Shown: positions 40,601-52,600 of the stretch, in pieces
Layout of the letters: the number at the start of each line of letters is the position of its first letter
How positions within the stretch are numbered: the first letter of the stretch is position 1
NCBI GenBank assembly: GCA_963932465.1
Contig: OZ010791.1
Location: 619,263,800-619,327,799, forward strand
Direction: 5' to 3'
Length of the DNA: 64,000 bases
Origin: Maratus speciosus
Lineage: Eukaryota; Arthropoda; Arachnida; Araneae; Salticidae
The notes under the pieces: model-generated
What the model saw: the letters and a program-made list of their open reading frames with translations, nothing else
The model's database searches: none
Told to the model about the DNA's origin: nothing
Made by a program: the position numbers and the translations under genes

Positions 40601-43600
40601 ACAAAAAAAAATTATAAAGTTTTCCACAAGGAAAAAAAAAATGCTGAAGTGTGGTAGTTAATGTCTGTTCTGAAGAATTATTTAATTTACAATTGCACAA
40701 TTTCGCACCGTTAGCTTCATTGATATAGAACGATTGGACTTATAAAGTAGATTCAAACAGTTTAACATGAAAAAAAAAAAATCTTCATTGCAGGAGGCAT
40801 AAAAACAGCCAATAAATGTAAAAATGTGGGATATATTCCAACTACTTTAATTACACTTAATTATTTTAACACAATTATACTGATTGATAAAGAAATCATA
40901 CAAGTTGTAATTTTTCCTACTGAGTGAAAAAGTGTCTGATCAAGATTCAAACCCAGGACTTTGACTTTACCTGCCAACATTCTAAATTAAGCTATTCTGC
41001 ACAAATCCAGCAGAAACATTTCACTCAGATTACCTTTTTATTTTTTTATTTTTTCCCAAATAACATCTGTTATCTGAAACAGTTCAACAGAATAAACCAC
41101 AGGTAAAGGAACTCTAATAATCATTGGATATGTAATTACACTTAATTATTTTAACGCATTCATACTGATTGGTAAAGAAATCACATGAGTTGTAATTTTT
41201 TCAACTGAATGAAAAAGTGCCAAGGCAGATGTTTATGCAACAAACATTTATTTAACAATTATTATAATCTAGGAGAAACATTATTTGATGTTTATTGAAA
41301 AAGTAATCAATCAATCATAAATCGTTTCCTGTGGTGTTAGAAATATAAACATCCCATAACTTAATCCTTGTTTTGTGAAATATATTTCTTTTAGCAATTA
41401 TAGCAATTTTGAAACCTTAAATCATCTGAAATAGTTTTCTACTTAAAAACATTATCTTTATTGCTTATAATGACTATTATGGTTTATTCATATCTATTGT
41501 TCAAGGATACTTCCTGGTTTGCTGTGCAGCTACATTAGAAGAGAGATACAGTTGAACTTTTATACTCAACCCACACAGCAGATCATTCTTTAGCTGTAAT
41601 ATTTTTACTTCGCAACCGGGTAACCAAACCCTCCGGTCCCTGTAAAATCGCAAGCACTCATTCCTGCACATGCGGGATAATTGTACCTCATTGCATCCTT
41701 CAATATAATTTTATTTTAATCTCCGGTCTACTTATTGGCTGTTTTGATGCAACACATACAGTTCGCCGTACAGCAGAAGAGTATTGGCAGCTAAAACCAA
41801 GATCCTGGGTTCAAATCCCAGCCTGGACACTTTTTCACTCTTCTAGTAAGCGTCAACAGATAACTTTCTTTGAAGTGATAAAGAGGAGAATAATATTTAA
41901 AAATAAAGAATACCGAGGAATTAAAAAAATAAAATAAAATCACCAAAAAAGCAGAAAATTACAAATTTGTAGGTTTTATTTGCAATGCAAAAACCACTAG
42001 TTAAAATTCGAAAAAAAATGGGGCAGATGTATGATTGATTTAAAGCTAAAATGGAGTTAATTACAGATAAAAACAAGAACAAAAAATCATAGCATAGTAC
42101 AGCATAGATTATGAAACACTTTCCAACACATTATCAATAGTAATCCAAAACTTCATAGTTGACAGATGATGTATATGAACAATTCGGAAACGCATAACCA
42201 TAACGTATTTGAAAACCAAATTTCTGCTATTACCATGAATACTCGAGAAAATATACGATTGTCTTGTGCAGCCCTGTATAGGATAGGTATGTATACTACA
42301 TAGTATGCTATAAGTTAGTTCAGTTAAACACATAGCAGAGTTGAAAATTTCCATTCAGGAATTTCTGCCAATTAAACAAATCTTGTTGAGAAATTTTATG
42401 CAAGCTGTATAGGATCTATAGAATTCATAAACACCAAGTAATATTTAAATAATTGTTAAATTTAAAAATGCATACCAGAACTGAAAACACACTTCTAACA
42501 ATTATTGTTTGTATGTTTCAATAGTTCAATTACTGCTCATTTTCTTCTGTAGTCAAATTCTTTTGTGTATCCCTGTAAATGAACGATAAATTCTATGCAC
42601 ACCCTATTCTATAATAAGAACCTTGTAGTACATCTCAGTGATATATGTCAATTTCAATATGTTTAAAATAGTGTAATAACATTAAAATATACCGTAAATG
42701 ATTTTCTCCCATGGACCGTAATGTAACGGAATTCTTTTGAGTGTCCCTGTAGATAAACCATAAATGTTACACTCAATATTGAACATGCCATAGTGATACC
42801 GAATAACATATATGAATTTCAAGGCTATCTGACTATATTTACGCCAGTTAGAGCACTGACAGACAGACAAACCGAATTCATAAACACTTTTCAACTATGT
42901 TGGAAAGTGTTAAAAACAATCATTCATAATGATAAAACCAAGTAATTACATTTAATATAGTGATGTTTAAAGTAATAAACTGAAATGAAGTAAGTAAACA
43001 GATCAAATAATGTATAAGTCTGACAATGTACAAATTTGCCTTATTTTATTAAAGTGCAAAATACTAAAAACATCACAAAATATGCAATAAATAATTAAAA
43101 AAACAGTCAAACAGACAAAATGTGCAAAAGCTCTCTTATGCTTTATTTCCAAAATTTAAATTTGTCTATTATTTTCAAAAATGGAAATGCATTTATTTAT
43201 GCACATTTCTTGCTGCATGTTTGTTTTACAGCCCAATTCATTGTTAATTGAAGGTTTTATTGGTATCCATTTAAATATTTTCACTAACTATCATTAAAAT
43301 GCTTTAGTAGGCAACTAAACAGACAGAGGAAATCTTAATAAAGAGTTTTATAAGCACCCATCGAAATGTAAAGTTTCAATTGATTAGGGGCTATGCATAT
43401 ATAACGTTATCAACATTTGGCTAATTTTGGACCCCCTCCCCCCCTTACGATATCATCTGTTATCATTTGTCGAACCCCCCCCCCCCCTCGATGTTATCGT
43501 TATCAATGTCTAAAAAAAATTTCTAATCTTTTTCTTTCTTTTTACACGCTGTTACACGTGACATACGCATATGATTATACATATATTAGTCGCATGCTTT

Positions 43601-46600
43601 ACGGATTCAAGAAGACATTAAAATATCAATACATGAAGTAAATTTATATCAAATAACATCTAAAAGAGTTAGTTACTATTTAAAGGTACTTAATAAAAGC
43701 TTATTGTTACATGATGCATTCAAAAGTAATATTGTTTTCTTGCATTTGCCCCCTGCCTGGGAAAGTTAAAAGCAGAACTAATCAACAAATATTCTTTGAC
43801 TTTCTTTAGTGATAAATGCAAGTATCACTTTCTACATATTATGCTCCTGATTTCTCTAACAGCGAATTATATGTGCATAAAGCAGAAGAAAAGGAATGTC
43901 AAAGGTATTGAGATATTCAAATTTCGGAATGAAATGATTTTATAAAAATATAACGGCTTTAATAATAGCTTTGTATTTTCATAAAAACATATAAAAATAG
44001 TAATAATAAAAAAGATAACAGACTACCTGGACGTAAACAAAAAGTTACTGAAAAAAGAAAAGTTTGGTTGGATCGAAAATGATATCGATATCAAAAAGCA
44101 AACCCCCCCCCCCTCCCCCCAGCGATATCTTACGATATCAAGTGCCAGACCCCCCCTTCCCCCTAAAGTGATAACGTTATATATGCACAGCCCCTTATAG
44201 GGTAAGTGATAACATAAAAACATACTTTTTGTGCAATAGAAATAATTACAATGTTATTAAGGAGCACAACAACAATATTAATAATATAATACAAAGCAGG
44301 CAAAAAGTAGCAAAACTTTGTATGCCATAATGAATGACGAACATTTTACCAGGCATGGACACCACAATAGAATCCGGTGTACGTCTGAGCAGTCTACAAT
44401 TATAACTAAAAGCTGTTTCGACCAAAGCAATCTCATCAGGACTTTCAGCTTCATAGATGGGTCTCAACTCCAGAGGAGATGGAGTCGATGAACGAACGGC
44501 CAAATTCCTCAAATAAGGTGGAAAGAGAGTGAGATGTCGAGGCCTCCTCACTGGAGTGGAAGCTGTCGAACTGTTGGGAGTGCTGGCTTCACTCAATAAG
44601 TGTGAATACTTGCCACTTGCTGTTTCCCAACCTTCACCAGATGCTCGCACATGTACAGGGGTGGAAGCCACAGAATTTAAAAATAAACCACTAGAATTCA
44701 TCTAAAAAGAATGGAAGAAAGATGAGTGAAAGGCAACACTTTATGAACAAATAATCAATTTATTTGTTCATAAGATTTAGAAAATCACTAACTTGATCTT
44801 TATGAGGGTGTTTGGCCACAACGACTGTATTGCAAACAGCTAAGAGCAGGAAGAAATCTTGAATCCTTTGATTGTGAGAGGAGAGATGGGTAATTTCAGT
44901 AGCACCAGAATCGATTCTCAGTTGAATTTCCATTTTAGAGAGCTCTTCTTGTAGACTAGAATTTGGGATCAGGGTTTCCTGAAATATGAAAAAAAAAAAA
45001 AAATATTTAAAACTAGAAAACAGGAATTCTGCTTTTTCAGAATTTAGTGCCACCCCCGATGAAAAAAAATATATGTATAATTAAATAGTACAAAACATAT
45101 TTCAATTTTAAGACTTAAAGCACACGCTTTTATTTTATGTAAAATGACATCATTCGCATCCGCTTAAGAATTCCACATTTACGATCCACTCTTAAACATC
45201 TACAGTAAAGTATGCATAGGGCATCACTATCGCGAAATAATACACAAATGCAGCAAAAAGATGCCGTCATTAAAGAAACGCAAAAAAAAAAAACGGCTAT
45301 CTAATGACTCAAAGGCCTTTATTTGTTTTTAACATTAATATAGATACTTAAAGTTAAATATAGTTTATAATAGCTCCATGTTTTTACAGAAATAATTCGT
45401 TTATATTTTTTTCAAAATAACACGTATTTTAATTACATTTTCTTTCGGTTGTTATGAGAAAATGGCAACAAAAATATATAATTACTATTTTACAACTATT
45501 TTTTCTTTACTTTCTACAGAAATGGAGTACTTCCGTTGCCAATATTAAGCAAATGACTAAAAACTACAAAAAAATTAATATTTAAAAAATAAATGGAGAT
45601 ACAGTTTTCAAACAAATCACATTTAAAAGTACATTTTTTTCCAATACGACGGTATAAAAATTGAAAATGTGTGATGCTTAGAAACTAAAAAATTGCTATA
45701 GAGTAATCGTACAATGATATATTTGCTTTTTTTATGGCTGGCTTCTGTAACATAACGTTATTTTTTGGAGACGACACAAAATAAGCTGGGAGAAAGAAAT
45801 AGCATACTGGGGGCTAAAAATTAAGACTAAAATATTCACATTACAATTAAGATAAAGTAAAATTAACAAGAACAAAAAACCATGCATCAGGTAAAGATTA
45901 TTAAACACTTTCCAACACTAACAGAATATTATTAAGAAATTAAAAAGTAAAAAATTTTCATTTTAAATTTGTAACAAAAAATTTACTTATATATTTTCTT
46001 AGATTTGGTAAGTTTTACTGTTACTGCTGATGATTAAGATTTTAGCCATAATGGTAATCTCTCGGATGCAATAACAGCATTAATGAAAAACGTCAATGCA
46101 ACACGGCAATCAGAGAAAATAGTTAGAAAAACTAGTTAGTAAAAACATAAATTTTTTAATTATTTAAAAAAATGTCTTTGCTATATCTCTAAACAAACAC
46201 TTGAAAAATATATTTGACAAATTTTTAAATTACCAAAAGAGAGATAAATAGTAAACTATGGCAACATGCTTGAGTTAGACATGAATCACCATGATAGTGC
46301 TATCATGTATGTTCAAGCTTGCACTTTCGTGCAGTTATGTGAGTGAGTATTCTTTCTCCACTAAATAAATTTTACACAATCCTTGTATCCTTGCACAAAC
46401 TACAAAATATAAACTTTAAAACGTTTTCTGTTTTCTTAAAAGGTGACAGATAATAATACAATAGATGTTGCAAGTTCAAATTATACATTTTATTTAAATT
46501 TCCTAGTTCTTTCGGTCTTGAAAACCTGCAGCCATTGTCAGGAATATTTTCATTAATTAAAAGTATATTTTAAACTTGCAACATCATAGTATTATTATCT

Positions 46601-49600
46601 GTCACACCTTTTAAGTGAACAGAAAAGTTTTAAAGTTCATATTCTGTAGTTCGTGAGTGGATCAAGGTGGAATATGATATTTCAATTTATGATTTTATTT
46701 TATTTACTTGCATCCTTGTTTTCATGCTTGTGCAGGCACACACTTAAAATTCATAGAGATGAAATTGATAGAGTTATCTTTTTTTATATTTATTTAGTTA
46801 CGTAGTATGGCAACCAGTGGAATTTGACTTAACTTTTGTAACCCATATGACTAGAAGAGTATTTTTCGGCCATGACAGGTCATTGGTTTTCAGCGTGAAA
46901 TAATTTTTTTTTTTTTTTTTTTTATAGAATTGAAGATATTTTTAATGAGTATTACCAGTGGTGTAGTCATAAAAAAAACAAGAGGTTATATGCTCTAGGC
47001 AGAGGGTATACCCTAGATAGTATATGCTATAGCTTTTATGAGAAACAGAAGGTATACAGTGTTCCTTAAAAAAATCCAGAAGGTATACAGCGTATACCAC
47101 CGTATAGTGATGGGCGATTCTCGAGAATTCGACAATCGAGAAAAATCGTCATTGTAAAAAATCACAATCGATACAGCCATCGATTAATTCATAGAATCTA
47201 CAATCGAGATGTTTTACAATCGATTATAACGAGAAAAGCTAAAAACAGTTATTGGAAAACTTAGCTATTATTCTGGCCGACAATTTCATAGTAGTGATAG
47301 GGCTTAGTGATGGGCGATTCTCGAAAATTTACCAATCGAAAAAAATCGTTATCGTAAAATACACAATCGATACAGTCATCGATTACTTTCGAGAATCTAC
47401 AAAGGAGATGTTCTAGAATCGATTATTGAAATCATTGTTTTTACATATATATAAGGCAGATTTTATTAAATATAGGGTAACTGAAAACAGATGGAATAAA
47501 AAAACAACAAACCAAAGGGAAACTATAAAGGAGCCATAAGACTGGAAAAGTCTTGTAAGGGTGCCCCCTGGTTGAAAAAAGCTGAAAAAACGCGAGTAGC
47601 TATGAAGCGGTAAGGGGAGTTTAAGTATCAAAAATTAGAATTTTTCGGCAATTAGTACCAAAATGGCCAAAGAAATAAGAATCAAAAGCACCCCCTAGTG
47701 GCAAAAATATGAACTAAAGGGATCAAAATTTTTTATTGATTTTTCTACGTCATTTGAGATTGGATCTTTAATTTCCCCATTTTTATAAAGTATTCGACTG
47801 GAATACATTAAACGAACTCCCGCGGGGAGCAAAGTAGGAGGGAGGGGCAAGGAAAGTGCATAATATGAATAAGTGGTCACAGGACTTTCCAACGATATGG
47901 CACATGAGGGGTGTCAGCTAAATTTAGTAAAGTGCCCCCGCTCGGGGGCAAAGTAAGGGGAGGGGCACGGGCGATATATAAAATGAAATAGTAGTCACAG
48001 AGCTTTCCAATGATATATCACATGAGGGGTGTCAGCAAAAGATAGAAAAGAGTCCCAACTCCCAGGAATCCAATTATCGTGCCCCCCCCCCCCCGCCGAA
48101 ATATACCCTGCCCATCCTTCTCTTTGAAATTTTCATATATTAAAAATTATTTATCGGAGGGCTCTGTAAAAAAATCCGATCTAAAATGTTTAAAAACGCT
48201 ACGATTTCAAAAAAGTTCAAAAAGTGCCTCTCTCGGGGCGCCAAACTAAGGAAGGAAGAAGAAAGGTTCATAATATGAAAGAGTAACTTTGCGATGATAA
48301 CCGAAAACTTTCCGATGATAGATCAAATGACTGGTCCAAAAAAGTTTGAAATCTATCCCTCCCACGTGGGTTCCCTCTTTTATCCTAGAATATACCAGGA
48401 AATCCCGCAGCCCCACTTTTAAAATTTTATATTTAATTAATAATATTTATCGGAGAGCTTCATTAAAAAACCTCATTTAATGATATTTATTGTAGAAATC
48501 TCTACAATTAAAAAAAAAGTCACCCCCCCCCCCCCGAACCCCTTCCAGAATTCAACTCTGGGAGGAGAAAGGTTCATAATATGAAAGAGTGGTGAAAGGA
48601 CTTTCCGATGATATGTCAAGGAGAGGTTTGGTAAAAGTTTGAAAATTACCGGCCCCCCCCCCCCTCCCTTTGTGCACTCTCGCGCACCCCAGAATTCACT
48701 CACCTTCCTCTTTGAACTTTTTATATTTAATAAATAGTATTTATCTGAGTCTCCAGGTATGGGGCAGCTTGGCAGAGCTAAAATAAGAGAAACATTGAAA
48801 ATTCGTGGCAAAATGACACTAAATTTAACAGTAAAGTTTGAAACTAGGACTATACAGAACTGAATACATAAACTACTATGCTTCATAACCCACATCGGTT
48901 AATAGCAATAAAATGATAAGTGCCAGTTAAACTGATGGCATTGAGCTCACAGGTTATTAACACTAACTGTATATTATACTCCTATTTCAAAGAATAATGT
49001 CCCTCAAAAAATAAATGAAGGGAAATATCCCCCGTTTGCCCCTTTTATACTTAACCAATGAACCTCCAAATCTAATCAGGGAAACTCCTTAACTATAATA
49101 AATCAGTATATCAAATTTGAAGCAAATCAGATAATTCTGCATGAAAAAAAGAAACATATCGCTAAATTAAGGGTGGTCTAACCCCTTTAACCCTTTTATA
49201 CTTAACTAATGAACCTCCAAATCTAATCAGGAAAGCTCCTTATCAGAACAAATATAGAAAAAAAAAATTAAAGTAAATTGAATAATTCTCCATGAAAATC
49301 CATTTATCTAAATTAAGGGGACGTGCCCCCTTTTCGCCCTTGTATACTTAACCAATGAACCTCCAAATCTAATGAAGGAAGCGCCATATCGGAATAAATC
49401 GGTATATTAAATTTGAAGCAAATCCAATAATTCTGCATGAAAAACCCTTTTATCTAAATTAAGAGGAGACTAGCCCCTCCCCTTTATACTTAACCCATAA
49501 ACCTCCAAATCTAATCAAAGCAGCTTCTTAACATAATAAACCGGTATCCCAAATTTGGAGCAAATCGAATAATTCTGCATGAAAAACCCATTTATCTAAA

Positions 49601-52600
49601 TTAAGGAGGGGGTCTACCCCCCTTTATACTTAACTAATGAATCTCCAAGTTTAATCAGGGAAGCTCCTTAACATAATAAACCGGTATACCAAATTTGGAA
49701 CAAATCGAGTAATTCTGCATGAAAAACCCATTTATCTAAATTAAGTGGGGGACCAGCCCCCCTTCTCCCCCTTTATCCTTAACCAATGAACTTCCAAGTT
49801 TAATCAGGGAAGCTCCTTAACATAATAAACCGGTATACCAAATTTGGAGCAAATCAAATAATTCTGCATGAAAAGCCCATTTATCTAAATTAAGGGGGAC
49901 CAGCTACCCTTCTCCCCCTTTATACTTAACCCGTAAACCTCCAAATCTAATCAAGGCAACTTCTTAACGTAATAAACCGGTATACCAAATTTGGAACAAA
50001 TCGAATAATTCTGCATGAAAAACCCATTTATCTAAATTAAGGGGGGGCGGACCCCCCCCCCCCCCTTCTCCCCCTTTATCCTTAACCAATGAACTTCCAA
50101 GTTTAATCAGGGAAGATCCTTAACAACCGGTATACCAAATTATGAGCAAATCAAATAATTCTGCATGAAAAGCACATTTATCTAAATTAAGGGGGGGGGG
50201 GTCTAGCCCCCTTCTCCCCCTTTATACTTAACCCGTAAACCTCCAAATCTAATCAAGGCAACTTCTTAACATAATGAACCGGTATACCAAATTTGGAGCA
50301 AATCGAATAATTCTGCATGAAAAACCCATTTATCTAAATTAAGGAGGGGGTCTATCCCCCTTTCCCCACTTCATACTTAACTAATGAACCTCCAAGTTTA
50401 ATCAGGGAAGCTCCTTAACATAATAAACCGGTATAAGAAATTTGGAGCAAATCGAAGAATTCTGCATGAAAAACTTATTTATCTAAATTAAGGAGGGGGG
50501 GGACCAGCCCCCCTTCTCTCCCTTTATCCTTAACCAATGAACCGTCAAAACTAAACAGCGGAACGCCTTATCAGAATGAACATAAAAAAAATTGAAGCAA
50601 ATCGTACATTTTAATCAAGAGTTATCGCGTTACGTACATACATACGTACGTACGTACAGTACATGCATACACACAGAACCGACGGGTACATTAGCTCTCA
50701 GGCTTAGATAGCCTGTGAGCTAAAAAGAGATTGGATAAGCAGATGGACTCCTTTGAGAAATTATGACTTAAACCAGAAATGCGGTAAGTTTGAAAACTTC
50801 ATTTCCATCTCGCATTTCGGCAAATCTCATCTCGATGATTTTTCCAGCATTTCGACGCTTCCAGATGGCAAGCTGCTCGATGGTTGGTTCTCTCGCGGTT
50901 TTAAACCTTTCGGGATGGGAAGTCTCTCGAGAGTTTCCTCTCGCCCTTTTCAACTTTTCCCGATGGGAAGCCTCTCGCTTGTTACTCTCGTCCTTTTCGA
51001 AATCTCCCAATGAAAAGCCTTTCGAGGATTTCTCTCGCGCTTTTCAACATTTCGCTATGAGAAGCTTTTCGAGGATTTCTCTCGTTCTCGGCAGAGAAGA
51101 AAAGTAAGAAAATTTATCGAGAGTACCAAGGGACGAGATAGAGAAAAAGGCATGACAATGAGCTGTGAAATGAAGCTTTAATTTTCAAAGTTTCTCTTAT
51201 TTTAGCCCTACTAAGATGTCACATACCTGGAACCCTCCGATAAAAATTATTATTTAAATATAAAATTTTCAAAGGTGGGTCGGGTGATTTCGAGGGAGGA
51301 GGACGTGAGAGTGGACTCATGGGGTGCAATTTTAAAAATTTTACCGAACCCTTCCTGTGGCATATAATCGAAAAGCCCTTTGACCACTCTTTCATACTAT
51401 GAACCTTTCTTCGCTCAAAGGGGGGTGGGGAAGGGGCGAACAAATTTTTAAAACCGTAGCCGATTTCTATAATAAATTTAAATATCACTTTAAATATGGG
51501 TTTTTTATGCAGTCTTCCGGTAAATATTATTTATTGAACATAAAAATTTTAAAGTGGCGGCTGTGTGAATTCCGGGGTGAAAGAGTGGGCCCACGGGGGG
51601 AGAGAGGGGGAGCAATTTTCAAACTTTTTTTGGACCAGTCATGTGATATGTCATCAGTAAGCTCTCGGGTGACTCTTTCATATTATGAGACTTTCTTCCT
51701 CCCCTCCCCAATTTGGCCCCCACTGCGAGGGTAGTTTTTTCCGCTTTTATCATTTTAGATCGGATTTTATTATGGAGCCCTCCGCTAAATATTATTTATA
51801 ATATATGAAATTTCAGGACACTTTTCCAAATTTAGCCAAGACCCCTCATGTGACATATCGTTAGAAAGGTTTGTGACTACTTATTAGTGCTATGCACTTC
51901 CGGTGGCCGCCCCCCTCCACTTTGTCCCCCCCCCGGAGGACACTTTTCCAAATTTAGTCAGTACCCCTTTTATGAGATATTGTTGAAAAGGTCTGTGACT
52001 ACTTATTGATGTTATGCACTTCCGGTGACAGTCCCCCCCCCACTCTTTGCCCCCCCTGGGGGACACTTTTTCAAATTTAGTCAAGATCCCTCGTGTGAGA
52101 TATCGTTGGAAAGGTCTGTGACTACTTATTGATGTTATGTACCTACGGTGTCCCCACCACCCCTTTGCCCCCCCAGGGGCACTTTTCCAAATTTAGCCAA
52201 CACCCCTCATGTGAGATATCGTTGGAAAGGTCTGTGACTATTTATTGATGTTATGCACCTCCGGTGACAGTCTCCCCCAATTTGCCCCTCCCGGGGGACG
52301 CTTTTTCAAATTTAGCCAAGACCCCTCATGTGAGATATCGTTGGAAAGGTCTGTGACTACTTATTGATGTTATGCTCCTCCGGTGTCCATCCCCCCATTT
52401 TGAACCCCCCCCCGGGGGACACTTTTCCAAATTTAGCCAAGACCCCACATGTGAGATATCATTGGAAAGGTCTGTGACTACTTATTGATGTAATGCACCT
52501 CCGGTGACCGCCCCCCCCCCTTTTCCCCCAGGAGGGTGTTTTTCTAAATTTAGCCGAGACCCCTCATGTGACATATTGTTGGAAAGGCTTATGACCACCT

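Noticed and set aside
41580..41720. Slightly GC-richer segment as a promoter or exon
   Set aside because: No open frame in phase with the flippase and no core promoter motif; not supported.
48473..48895. 140-codon minus-strand open frame
   Set aside because: It spans satellite units and poly-C tracts coding for Gly and Pro runs; the same units elsewhere are not open.
50753..51107. Overlapping open frames on both strands in the TCTCG block
   Set aside because: Explained by tandem repeats with few stop codons; the peptides repeat the DNA period.
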